Both the position numbers and the translations under genes were made by a program. Shown here one piece after another: positions 25,100 to 33,361 of a DNA stretch of 64,000 nt. The first letter of the stretch is position 1. Every line of letters starts with the position of its first letter. The notes beneath the pieces are model-generated. The model worked only from the letters and a program-made list of their open reading frames with translations. It was not told where the DNA came from and did no database searches. Origin of the DNA: Shewanella zhangzhouensis (lineage in GTDB: Bacteria; Pseudomonadota; Gammaproteobacteria; Enterobacterales; Shewanellaceae). The stretch is from assembly GCF_019457615.1 (NCBI RefSeq), contig NZ_CP080414.1, positions 339,501 to 403,500 on the forward strand. The letters are read 5' to 3'.

Positions 25100-26707
25100 C
25101 TATTCCCCTCCATTCTCACATCGCCCCCTTAGTTTGCATCTCATGGTCGACAGAACCCCGCGTTCAAAGAACGGCAAGTCGATGGTGTCGAATACCGAAC
25201 TGCAATATTGCTCGGCGAAGAGCTGTAGGTGAGCGGCGTCACGGGCCACGTCCGGATCGGATGGCAGATACTGGAGAAGCGCGTCGCTAATAAGCATCAC
25301 AAACTTGCTTCTCGCTCGGGTCAGCGTCACATTGAATCGTCGTGGGCTTAGGATGAACGCATCTTCTGACGCAACAAAATCCCGGTCGGCCACCACGTAA
25401 CTGGAAAGGATGAGGTCGCGTTCCTGACCCTGGAACCGGTCTACAGTGTCCACAAATGGAGGCGGGTCCATCGTCATACCGGCTGCGTCCACGAGCAGAT
25501 TTCTGATGGATGCCATCTGGGCTCGGTGGGGAGTGACGATGCCGATTTTCTGCGTCCAAAACTTCTGGGCGCTTACTCCAAACTGTTGTGCGTCGACCAG
25601 CTTCTTGTACAAAAGGGTCAAAGCGGAAACGATCTGCGCCTCGAAAGGGTTCGATAATGTATAGGTGTTGGCGGAGTAGCTGATCACCACCACAGGGCAG
25701 GCTGGGTCCAGAATGCGGAGAAACTGGTCGGACCATGGCAACTGCTCAGGCCAGTCGGCTGGTCTTCCATCAATATTGATGGCGAGATCCAGCTTTCTCT
25801 CGGGGAAGAACGCCTCGTATTCGTTCTTATAAAAACGCTTACAGGGCCATGCGGAAATTTCCACGTTGGTCCGGTAGTTGTGTTTAAGCTGCACCGGGGT
25901 GATGCCGTGGGTCTCCTTCATGTAAGAGAAAATACAGTCAAACAGCCCTTGAACGCTATCCTTCATCTGGAAGCCGTAGATCGGCCCAAGCTGCCGGTCG
26001 TCACCTGCAAGGACAACATGCCCATCAGGCTTCAAAAGCAGAAAGTAGGCCGCAGCCGCAGCAACCTGAACCTGTGATGCCTCGTCGATCACCAGAAGAT
26101 CAAACCATTCGGCTGTCGGTTCGCTATCCTGGTGATCTTTCTCGGCAAGTCGCCCAAGTTGCTGCCAGGTGCCCCCTACGATGATGATCCCGGGATCGTC
26201 GCCTTTCAGGGCATTCACAAAGCCCTGAGCCCTTGCGGAGGTACTCGGCATATCTTCGATCTGATCACTCAAGGGAGGCGCGGAGGAGGCGCTCCTCACC
26301 CTTGTAACACGAACTGGGCAAGCTAACGCTCCGACCGTGGCCGTCCGCCTGTTGATCAGTTCCAGGACTTCGTTGAGGACGTTATCGATAGCGTTGTAGT
26401 TGCTAGACCCGATACCGACACGCAGCGGAATTCCCGCCTCGGCGTAATGTTCAATCCACCCAAGAATAGTCCCGGCCAAGACCGTGGTCTTTCCTGTACC
26501 CGGCGGCCCCCAAAGCAAAGAAATCCTGTTTCCGAATGCATCGTGAAAAAGGGATTCCTGCTTTTCGTTAAAGGCATCCTTCAGATATGGTGTTACCTTC
26601 GCGTACAACTGGTTGGTGTCGGCGAATGTTTTTCCTGCTGCCAGCGAGCCGGGTGTATACATCAGGCTATGGGCTGGTTCGGTCATTTTTGTCGGTCTCT
26701 TAGCCAT
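25100..26707 (-). CDS. SF1 helicase (Dna2/Upf1-like, AAA_11/AAA_12)
   Basis: The 535-residue protein starts at ATG 26707 after a strong GGAGGTAAGG. Motif I is GPPGTGKTT (67-75), motif II VIDEASQ (about 207-213) and motif III GDDRQLGP. IGIVTPHRAQ and VDRFQGQERDLI follow, with NVTLTRARS near the C-terminus. This is the SF1B set of Dna2/Nam7/Upf1 helicases. It lies 4 bases downstream of the Cas4-like/RNase H-like nuclease gene. In the single-chain TM0106-type enzymes the same three modules occur in one protein, so these two products probably form a nuclease-helicase complex. Confidence 0.88.
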   Translation of the reverse strand: MAKRPTKMTEPAHSLMYTPGSLAAGKTFADTNQLYAKVTPYLKDAFNEKQESLFHDAFGNRISLLWGPPGTGKTTVLAGTILGWIEHYAEAGIPLRVGIGSSNYNAIDNVLNEVLELINRRTATVGALACPVRVTRVRSASSAPPLSDQIEDMPSTSARAQGFVNALKGDDPGIIIVGGTWQQLGRLAEKDHQDSEPTAEWFDLLVIDEASQVQVAAAAAYFLLLKPDGHVVLAGDDRQLGPIYGFQMKDSVQGLFDCIFSYMKETHGITPVQLKHNYRTNVEISAWPCKRFYKNEYEAFFPERKLDLAINIDGRPADWPEQLPWSDQFLRILDPACPVVVISYSANTYTLSNPFEAQIVSALTLLYKKLVDAQQFGVSAQKFWTQKIGIVTPHRAQMASIRNLLVDAAGMTMDPPPFVDTVDRFQGQERDLILSSYVVADRDFVASEDAFILSPRRFNVTLTRARSKFVMLISDALLQYLPSDPDVARDAAHLQLFAEQYCSSVFDTIDLPFFERGVLSTMRCKLRGRCENGGE

Positions 26708-26711
26708 TGCC

Positions 26712-29363
26712 TTACCTCCGCTTCCTGGCACGTTTGATCGGTGCTGCCTTGCCGCCGACAGACCTCAATGCTTTTTCTATCCTGTCGCTCGAGAAGTCCC
26801 GGTACATCGGATCGAGGACAAGCGGTGAGTCGAGTGCCACGAGTCCTTGGGCGACGGCAAACTGAAAGAGCACCTGGTGACCTGGCTTAAGAACCACATA
26901 GGGATTGTCCTGCATGGCCTCCAACCGAATGACCTCTACCTGAAGCAATGCCCCTATCGACTTGTTCGTCATCCACCGCTCGGTCAGGCCGTGTTCGCCC
27001 AGCAGTTCTTCTGCATCCTGGAAACCCAGTCCAAGTCGCCGACGCCACGGTTCGTCGAGATCCACGTATTCATTCTCGTTGGACAGCGCGACGGTAAATT
27101 CGCCTTCCTTGATTCTGGAATCCCTGCTGGTCGGTGAAAAATCGAAAACATAGAGCGTTTCGTGTTGGTACTGTGGATTCGCGAACTTGATCTCATCGAT
27201 GATCGGATCAGCCTCTGCTTGAGGCTTCAAGGTCAACCCGCGTATCGAGAAAAACCTCGCCTCCCGTTCATCGACGGGCATTGAGCGAGTGTTCCGGTTC
27301 TCCATTTCCTGGCATGCGACATTGAGCTTTTCAAAAGCGATCAGGCTTCTTGCCGCCTCCGGAACACTTGCCTGGGAGGATCGTGCGGCAGAGAAGCCGC
27401 TCTTTTTCAGCACCAACCGGTCTTTGTAATTTTCACGCAGTCGCCGGACGATGTGCTGCAAAGCTTGCAGGTGAACCTTAGTGGCCCGCTTAATGCCATC
27501 GTAGAGTTCGTCCCGGGTGTAGCGTCTCCACTTGGACGGGTCAGTAGGGTGAAGTTTATTGAAATGGCGGACGAAAATTTTGTCCTGCCACAGCTCATAG
27601 GCACGTTCGAAGGGGATCTGATCGCTCATTGGGGTAGCGAACCCAAAAGGCAGATCGAATTTATACGGGGTTCCATCCTCCCGAACATTTGGGAAGAAAC
27701 TGTTCGCTGCATCAAACAGGGAGTAATCGTGGGCAACCGGCAGCCCAACGAGCATTCGCAGGACTTCCTTGACGATTGTCCCAGGCTGGGACTTGAAAGC
27801 ATCCGGATCGGGCAACAGGCTGTCCGGTGGGAAGAATCGGGTAAGTATCTCGATCAGTTCGATCACGTCAGGGTTCTGCATATGACGCTCGAACATGCGC
27901 TTGAGCTGTCGCATCTCCAGCATGTCCCAGAAGAAGATATGGGAAGATAGCCGGTCACGGGCGGGTAGACCTGTATTGACGGTCGACACCTCATCTAACC
28001 ACTCAGAAACCACGGTCGCAAATTCCTTCAGCCTCTCGCGCTCCGTTTCCGGGTTCATCGCATCGACACGGTCAACGATGAAAATCTTTTCGTCCGTCAC
28101 CGGAGGATCGCCCGGCTTGCGGCCGTGCGGGAAATAGAGCCGCGCCGCGCCCAGGGCAAAGGAGATACCAGAGCCCGGGTCGAAATGAATCGTGATAAAG
28201 ATGCTTTGGTCAGTCCACGCGGGGATCATGGCGCTGCGCCGTCCATCGACCAGCAAGGGTGCCCCCTCGGTCAAGGAACGGGCGCGAGTTGCCAGCGCTG
28301 GCCCATCCGCCCGCAACTGGTGGCTGGAGTCGATAACGGATTGCCACCGATCATCGGCGGTAGTCACGGCTTCAGTCAGTCCCGCCGTAGTGGTAATGCC
28401 ATTTGAACGGAGAAGTTCCGCCTGCCCTTGATTGAGCCAGGCCAGCCGGGAAAGATGATCGCATTCAGATGCCTTATCTCGGCAATAGCGAACGTAGTCG
28501 CAAAGCTGGCACTTGGGACCGACATGCCAACTGGCATCCTCCATGTCGGTCTGCAGAACCCTGAGAAGACGATCCTCGAAAAACTGCTTCACGTGGACTT
28601 CATAGACCTCATACGGAACCCGAATCAACGTTTCGCTGAGGGCCTTGGAAACAGGATCTGCGGCTCCCTTGGCCTGATAAAGCTGGACCAGATTCCTGAA
28701 CGCATTGATGTCATGGCTTCCTGGCCAGATGGTGCCTTCCGCCGAAACGGCATATCTGCCGCCAAGACCTTCTTGCTGGATGGCTGTGGCCAATGCCAGA
28801 GCGTAGTAGGTCACTTCCGTGAAGTGCCGCAGGGATGGCTCCGCAGCCATTTTCACATCAATGATATGGATTTCGTATTCAGGCACAGTCCCATTGCCAA
28901 TCAGCGGCGCACCAGTACCACCTGGATGTATCCAAAGGATGTCCGGGCGCACTCTTACCTGGTCGAGACCGAAATCGTCGTATGCCTTTTGAAGGCCGGG
29001 AGTGATGTTTGTGGGAACCGTGAACTCCGCCTCGATAATTGCCTGGGGTGGCTCCTGTTGCCGGAGGATGTCAAAAAGGTTCTGGATTTTCTTGAAGGGC
29101 TTCCGTCCCAGAAGATCATCGACCTTGTCCTCGAGAAGGAACACAACTTTCCCATCATCCGAGGTGTCGATCAGATCCTGGTATTTGTCGGCTTCCCAAC
29201 GCCGCCCGGCTGCTTTGATAAGTTCAATACCAGGGCGTTTGTAGGTTTCGGCAGAGATCCCAAGTGAGTCCCTTTCAGCATCACTGGCCAGTCGAAACCG
29301 GAGAAACCGGTCACAATCGAATTTGAATGTTAGGGCAAGCGTTCCTTTATCGAGTTTCGCCAT
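26712..29363 (-). CDS. Cas4-like Fe-S nuclease fused to RNase H-like domain (TM0106-type)
   Basis: The 883-residue protein starts at ATG 29363 in a TGATG overlap with the methylase stop. Residues 1-310 look like a RecB/Cas4-type nuclease: Cys17 near the N-terminus, Asp141 in RPDILW, IIDVK with Asp169 and Lys171, then Cys285, Cys288 and Cys294 (plus Cys301) in CQLCDYVRYC. This split one-plus-three cysteine pattern is that of [4Fe-4S] Cas4/AddB nucleases. A helix-hairpin region and a probable RNase_H_2-like domain follow (about 375-500). The last ~380 residues are not recognised. The following gene supplies the helicase part. Confidence 0.82.
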   Translation of the reverse strand: MAKLDKGTLALTFKFDCDRFLRFRLASDAERDSLGISAETYKRPGIELIKAAGRRWEADKYQDLIDTSDDGKVVFLLEDKVDDLLGRKPFKKIQNLFDILRQQEPPQAIIEAEFTVPTNITPGLQKAYDDFGLDQVRVRPDILWIHPGGTGAPLIGNGTVPEYEIHIIDVKMAAEPSLRHFTEVTYYALALATAIQQEGLGGRYAVSAEGTIWPGSHDINAFRNLVQLYQAKGAADPVSKALSETLIRVPYEVYEVHVKQFFEDRLLRVLQTDMEDASWHVGPKCQLCDYVRYCRDKASECDHLSRLAWLNQGQAELLRSNGITTTAGLTEAVTTADDRWQSVIDSSHQLRADGPALATRARSLTEGAPLLVDGRRSAMIPAWTDQSIFITIHFDPGSGISFALGAARLYFPHGRKPGDPPVTDEKIFIVDRVDAMNPETERERLKEFATVVSEWLDEVSTVNTGLPARDRLSSHIFFWDMLEMRQLKRMFERHMQNPDVIELIEILTRFFPPDSLLPDPDAFKSQPGTIVKEVLRMLVGLPVAHDYSLFDAANSFFPNVREDGTPYKFDLPFGFATPMSDQIPFERAYELWQDKIFVRHFNKLHPTDPSKWRRYTRDELYDGIKRATKVHLQALQHIVRRLRENYKDRLVLKKSGFSAARSSQASVPEAARSLIAFEKLNVACQEMENRNTRSMPVDEREARFFSIRGLTLKPQAEADPIIDEIKFANPQYQHETLYVFDFSPTSRDSRIKEGEFTVALSNENEYVDLDEPWRRRLGLGFQDAEELLGEHGLTERWMTNKSIGALLQVEVIRLEAMQDNPYVVLKPGHQVLFQFAVAQGLVALDSPLVLDPMYRDFSSDRIEKALRSVGGKAAPIKRARKRR

Positions 29364-31525
29364 CACAACTCTCCCGGGGTTGGTATGTTCTTCAATGCAT
29401 CCGACATCGGTCGTGTGCTGGTATCCGCCTCGCCTAAGAAACCTCTACTGACGACCAACGCCCGAGCCAAATTTGTGAAATCAGGTATTTTGAAGCCGAT
29501 CCGTTTATGGGCGGACAAGGCCTCAAAGTGAGATTCCGCCTCCAAGACAGCGTCTTTGAAGGCGGTTTCGCTGATGACCGGAACGCCCCTCTTGATGACG
29601 CCTTTCTTCTTGCGACAGACCAGCACCGCGTCCCACTTGATGGTGCCATCGTAAGTGTGAAGGCCTCCTTGGCCTTCGCCACGCATGGGCAGCACCTTGG
29701 TTACCGAGAGTCCCGAATGAAGTAGAGCCGTGCCGAGAGCATCCCACGCCGATGCGAGTTTATGATGGTAGGTGAACACGCAGATCCCATCCGGCTTAAG
29801 CACTCGATTGCATTCCATGAAAATCTGCTGAAGCCGTTCCTGGTATCCCTTGATGGCTTCGTCGGACCGTCGCGTGATGGCCAGGTTCTGCAGTATCGGA
29901 GCCGAAGTGACGTTATCGTCATACGGGGGCGGTGCGATTCTCAAAGCCTGATGCCAGGCCAAATAGAAGTCCGAGAGTTCCGAGTAGCTCAGATTGTCGA
30001 AATACGGCGGATCGGTCAGCACGAGATCCACTGAGCCGTCCGGTAGTAAATGGAGTTCCTCGGAAGACTGGGTTTCAATAGCCGCCGTGGCGCTGCCGCT
30101 CAATACATCATCGACAGAGCCAAGGCAGGCTTGTTCGCGCTCGAAATCATCTTCATAAGCGACTCTGGTGCCTTCCGGATGCAGCTCCTCGGGCGCTTTG
30201 GCAAAGGCAATTGCCTTTGATATTTTCCGGACTGTGTTGATGAACGTCCCCCGTCCAACGCCATCCTGCCAAGGGTTCAGCTCAACCGGACGAGTGATGT
30301 GCCGGTATGAGTGAATGGAGAACATTGGGCTCGTTCTGCGATAGCCAAACGCATAGGCCGTGTACATGCAGTTCGTGGTGAGATGCTCACTGAAGGCCAA
30401 CTCAAGGCAGCGCCGCGCCTCATCGCTTTCCACTCGGCCAATGGCCGAACCGAGAAGGTGCAGGTGGAGCTTCTGCCGGTCATTGAAAAAGTCTGCGTAA
30501 TGCCGAATCCCGTGGATCAGAGGTCGTCCATCCGAACGCCCCTCGCGGGGAATGCTTCTCGCCGGCACAAGCAAGCCACCCCCGATCATCCGCAGCTTAC
30601 GGGTGGCTCGGTCGTACAATGCCTTGTCCGCCTCTTCGACACGCTTGAAATGCCTAGTGCAGTTCTTGCCGGTTCCGACCAGATACTCCTGGGCAAAGAG
30701 TCTCCAAGCGGGACGTTCGGCACCGTCAAGGTCGTCCGCTGCGATCTTTTGTGTGTGCTTGCAGGTCGGGCAAGTCATGATCCCGTTGCCGTGCGTGCCC
30801 GCGCTGATAGTGGTGCGCTTGCCGCAAGAGCAGTGCAGCACCTTGCGTTCAATCGGCAATTCGTGGACCGCATGACAGTCCTTGCAGAATACCCACTGCA
30901 GGCCCTTCTCTTTGGAGTAGGCCAGTTGGAAATGGGGATGGAGCTCTACGTCGTTCTGGCAATTCGAGCACTGCTTCACCTGGACCCAGAAATGATGAAG
31001 AACATCCCGTTCGACACCGTCCACCATAGTTCGATGCAACGGCATAATGAGTTGGGCGATCTCATTGCAGATCTGCTCGATTTCCGGATAGTGATCCTCC
31101 ATTAGGGAGGCGGCCAATTCAAATCGGGTAATAAAGGTCGCGACCGGGTCGATATCAAAACCAATCACCCGGGCGTTGCAGCGCATGGACTCCACCAAAC
31201 TTGTCCCGCCGCCGATGAAGGGATCGAGAACGACGGCGCCATGCACGGAGGTCTTTCCGAGATAGGTATCCCAAAAGGCGTCGGTCTTGTCAGGGGGAAG
31301 GGTCAGCGCGGTGATGATCGAACGGAACTGAGAGCCCACTCGGCGTGCAAACCAGCGGTGGACCCGGTACAAAGGATTTGAGCTCTGACCTTCACGCAGG
31401 GCAAGCTCGGCGATTTGGGCAATGGGAATGTCGCCCGCCTCCAGCAGGGTACGGGCAGGCCAACCGTCAAAGGTGTCGCCTCTGCAGCTTTCCATGGTTT
31501 GCTTTGTCTGCACTATTCTAACCAT
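29363..31525 (-). CDS. Zn-ribbon adenine-specific DNA methyltransferase (COG1743/DUF1156-like)
   Basis: The 720-residue protein has the SAM-binding motif DPFIGGGTS at 101-109 and the catalytic motif DPPY at 505-508, the order of gamma-type N6-adenine methylases. Between them are pairs of cysteines (186/189, 214/217, 232/234, 252/255) forming one or two zinc ribbons, as in the COG1743 class. The N-terminal NPLYRVHRWFARR segment is typical of DUF1156-like enzymes. The gene follows the HTH gene by 102 bases and overlaps the nuclease gene by 1 base. In a defence operon it should mark host DNA as self. Start ATG 31525; ATG 31495 is also possible. Confidence 0.88.
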   Translation of the reverse strand: MVRIVQTKQTMESCRGDTFDGWPARTLLEAGDIPIAQIAELALREGQSSNPLYRVHRWFARRVGSQFRSIITALTLPPDKTDAFWDTYLGKTSVHGAVVLDPFIGGGTSLVESMRCNARVIGFDIDPVATFITRFELAASLMEDHYPEIEQICNEIAQLIMPLHRTMVDGVERDVLHHFWVQVKQCSNCQNDVELHPHFQLAYSKEKGLQWVFCKDCHAVHELPIERKVLHCSCGKRTTISAGTHGNGIMTCPTCKHTQKIAADDLDGAERPAWRLFAQEYLVGTGKNCTRHFKRVEEADKALYDRATRKLRMIGGGLLVPARSIPREGRSDGRPLIHGIRHYADFFNDRQKLHLHLLGSAIGRVESDEARRCLELAFSEHLTTNCMYTAYAFGYRRTSPMFSIHSYRHITRPVELNPWQDGVGRGTFINTVRKISKAIAFAKAPEELHPEGTRVAYEDDFEREQACLGSVDDVLSGSATAAIETQSSEELHLLPDGSVDLVLTDPPYFDNLSYSELSDFYLAWHQALRIAPPPYDDNVTSAPILQNLAITRRSDEAIKGYQERLQQIFMECNRVLKPDGICVFTYHHKLASAWDALGTALLHSGLSVTKVLPMRGEGQGGLHTYDGTIKWDAVLVCRKKKGVIKRGVPVISETAFKDAVLEAESHFEALSAHKRIGFKIPDFTNLARALVVSRGFLGEADTSTRPMSDALKNIPTPGEL

Positions 31526-31584
31526 AGGGCCCCATTACCAACCCTTCGAAGTCGTGGACTAGTGGTTTTCATGGGGCTTGATAG

Positions 31585-31597
31585 CCTCCCAGGGAGG
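31585..31597. promoter_or_regulatory. Perfect palindrome between HTH and methylase genes
   Basis: CCTCCCAGGGAGG is a 13-base palindrome with central A in the 102-base gap before the methylase. It is a candidate binding site for the adjacent HTH protein, or an RNA hairpin; there is no direct evidence for either. Confidence 0.4.
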
Positions 31598-31627
31598 ATT
31601 CTATTCAGATCGACTGAATTGTCATTT

Positions 31628-31840
31628 CTATTCTTCCTGCTCATTCATCTTGCTCCTGTCCGCCGCGCCGCCACCCTTGACCCACTCATCAACTTCATCT
31701 TTCTTAAACTTCCAAAGACGTCCCATGCGGTGGGCGGGCATGCCCTGCTTATCAATCCAGCGATAAACGGTGTCACTGCTGACACCCAGGTACTGGCTGA
31801 TCTCATCGACCGATAACCAGCGATCATCCATCTCGGACAT
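31628..31840 (-). CDS. Small HTH (MerR/excisionase-like, HTH_17) protein heading the defence operon
   Basis: The 70-residue protein starts at ATG 31840 with GAGGAG eight bases upstream. WLSVDEISQYLGVSSDTVYRWI followed by MPAHRMGRLWKFKKDEVDEWV is the compact winged-helix HTH_17 fold shared by excisionases and small regulators. Such proteins commonly head restriction-like and BREX/DISARM-like operons and probably regulate them. The tail is charged and disordered. Direct repeats upstream (31903 and 31942) could be its binding sites. Confidence 0.85.
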   Translation of the reverse strand: MSEMDDRWLSVDEISQYLGVSSDTVYRWIDKQGMPAHRMGRLWKFKKDEVDEWVKGGGAADRSKMNEQEE

Positions 31841-31902
31841 TACTTGCTCCTCATAGGTGGGGCCTGCCATGACATTTGGGGCTGAGGTGGTTATCACCAT
31901 TG

Positions 31903-31950
31903 CTATTGGTTGTCGAGTATACGCTACTACTCATTGAGCCTCTATTGGTT
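31903..31950 (-). promoter_or_regulatory. Putative operator repeats and -10 box for the defence operon
   Basis: CTATTGGTT is repeated at 31903-31911 and 31942-31950. Between them the minus strand reads TATACT (31921-31916), a good -10 box, but no clear -35 is placed 17 bases upstream. This suggests a regulated promoter for the HTH-methylase-nuclease-helicase-Hachiman operon. Confidence 0.4.
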
Positions 31951-32250
31951 TCACCCGCTTAATGCCGCATAGGTACCCATTCATCTGTTTTAATCCGGAG
32001 TATCGGCCAATAGTGGGCAATCAAAAAACACCCTAAGTCATCGGTCAGCTCGATTCAGCATTCAAAAAGCCACCAACAGATCGCTTTTGGATGGAGTATG
32101 GGTGTCATTGCCCTGTGTTCGTTAGTGATAATGACTGAGAGGTAGTTTTTCGATGGGTTTTTGATGATCCACATATATTGCGTCGGGCTTAGGCTTCGAA
32201 TTTGTGATTTGGTGAGCTGTAATCGCGAAAGTCCGATTGCCTTCTCTGAA

Positions 32251-32459
32251 ATTCCAGATAGATAGGAATTTATCCGCCAACGTTCCATACGCCTCAGGTT
32301 CCATCTAGGTTCTGGAATATCAGTCGTAATAGTCCAGAGGGGAATGCTGGCACCAAGATTCCAGATAGATAGGCGCATCGGTGGGTTTATTCCAACCTGT
32401 GATTTCGAACTTTGTTTCCACGTATGTGGAATTTGAGCGCCAAGATTCCAGATAGATAG
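32251..32459 (+). repeat. Three direct 15-bp repeats ATTCCAGATAGATAG
   Basis: Exact copies start at 32251, 32358 and 32445 (spacings 107 and 87). The latter two share the longer form CAAGATTCCAGATAGATAG. They lie in noncoding DNA and are too few and irregular for CRISPR; iterons, regulator sites or transfer-origin elements are possible. Confidence 0.75.
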
Positions 32460-32647
32460 TTATGTGGAAAGTTAATGGGTAGGCATTGGCTAGGAATAGC
32501 CAGCTTTTTTCCAGTGTGGAATGTGGGCCAATACGTTTTCCACTAAAAATGTTCTTTCAGAACAAAGTTAATAACTTTCAATTGGTTGTTGTGATTTCGT
32601 GGATCTGGATCCATGATGAATTCTATACCGCTAGCAGGAGGGTAATC

Positions 32648-32773
32648 ATGAATGCCTTTGAATGGGGAATGTTCGGGCTCTGGCTGTTTTTCACTGCAGT
32701 GTTCGCCTGGTGCCTATATAGCTATAAAGCGAACCAAACTATGTCTGAAGATGATCAAAAACCACGTAACTAA
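32648..32773 (+). CDS. 41-residue single-pass membrane peptide
   Basis: ATG at 32648 follows an excellent AGGAGGG. The peptide has one membrane helix (about residues 6-25, rich in Trp/Phe: FGLWLFFTAVFAWCLYSY) and a short charged tail (SEDDQKPRN). No family is recognised. It is the first of two small membrane proteins encoded between the repeat block and the replication genes. Confidence 0.6.
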   Translation: MNAFEWGMFGLWLFFTAVFAWCLYSYKANQTMSEDDQKPRN

Positions 32774-32867
32774 GCTGGTTAGAGCTTGCATTTTCCTGTG
32801 CCGTGGTAGCCTGTCTTTAAACGTGCTGACTTTCACATGTGAAATTTTTTCGGGAGAGTCCCCGACG

Positions 32868-33215
32868 ATGAAATTCCTAGGCAATATTCTCTTGATGCTG
32901 CTCTTTGTCACAGGATTGGCGGCCTATGGCAACACCAACTTCGTCTGGTTGTTGATCTGTTTGCCTTTGGTAGTGTGGTTGTGGCGTGTGCTTTGCTGGT
33001 ATATGCGCCTTCCCAGGCTCATGGTGCTCTTTTGGATCGCTCTACTGTGCTTTAAATGGACTGCGGCATTGGCCCTGGGTATTTCGGTTATTATCGTGTG
33101 GATGTTCAAGCAGCGGCATAGCATTGCGCAGGAAAGGTCTGCGAAGCGTCGGCATCAGAGACGATGGCTTTTGGGAAGCTATGATGATGACTTCCGAACC
33201 TTTACCGACGATTAG
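32868..33215 (+). CDS. 115-residue small membrane protein
   Basis: The start at ATG 32868 (GGGAGAG upstream) gives a protein with three hydrophobic segments (about residues 4-20, 25-40 and 50-80) and a basic then acidic tail (RRHQRRW, YDDDFRTFTDD). No family is recognised. It lies 94 bases after the 41-residue gene. Its last four bases overlap the end of a convergent 49-residue ORF. Confidence 0.6.
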   Translation: MKFLGNILLMLLFVTGLAAYGNTNFVWLLICLPLVVWLWRVLCWYMRLPRLMVLFWIALLCFKWTAALALGISVIIVWMFKQRHSIAQERSAKRRHQRRWLLGSYDDDFRTFTDD

Positions 33216-33361
33216 CTTTGATCACTGCCATCCATTTTCCCTCCCTCTTCGAGCTGCTTTTTCTTATCCAGCTCTGCCAGTATCAATGATGCCTTTTCTG
33301 CCGCAGCCGCGACAACATGCTCAGGCTGTTCTTCCAGCATTTGTTTCAGTGTTTTAGCCAT
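33212..33361 (-). CDS. Convergent 49-residue hydrophilic protein
   Basis: Reading leftward, ATG 33361 with GGAGAG six bases upstream opens a 49-codon frame ending TAA at 33212. It encodes MAKTLKQMLEEQPEH, an Ala-rich helix and a Lys/Glu-rich tail, likely one long helix. It overlaps the 115-residue gene by 4 bases tail to tail. No function is recognised. An ATG 12 bases further upstream is in frame. Confidence 0.5.
   Translation of the reverse strand: MAKTLKQMLEEQPEHVVAAAAEKASLILAELDKKKQLEEGGKMDGSDQS

Larger units (their letters stand above)
31841..32647. other. ~800 bp noncoding block with repeats
   Basis: No convincing gene is seen. It separates the leftward defence operon from the rightward small-gene cluster, so it should hold divergent promoters. 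It contains two CTATTGGTT repeats, three 15-bp ATTCCAGATAGATAG repeats, and the dyads TTCCAC-GTAT-GTGGAA (32416-32431) and TTCCA-GTG-TGGAA (32509-32521). The organisation recalls an origin of replication or transfer, or a large regulatory region. Confidence 0.6.

Noticed and set aside
28428..29267. 279-residue antisense frame inside the Cas4-like nuclease gene
   Set aside because: It lies wholly within a strongly supported gene and shows no family motif.
29363..31840. BREX, DISARM or standard restriction-modification assignment for the methylase group
   Set aside because: No PglZ, BrxC, DrmA/B, specificity subunit or restriction endonuclease is present; only Hachiman hallmarks and a split nuclease-helicase.
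32055..32378. 107-residue minus-strand frame in the repeat block
   Set aside because: It overlaps the direct repeats, has no RBS and no conserved-looking segment.
32251..32459. ATTCCAGATAGATAG repeats as a CRISPR array
   Set aside because: Only three 15-base copies at unequal spacings (107 and 87) and no cas genes nearby.
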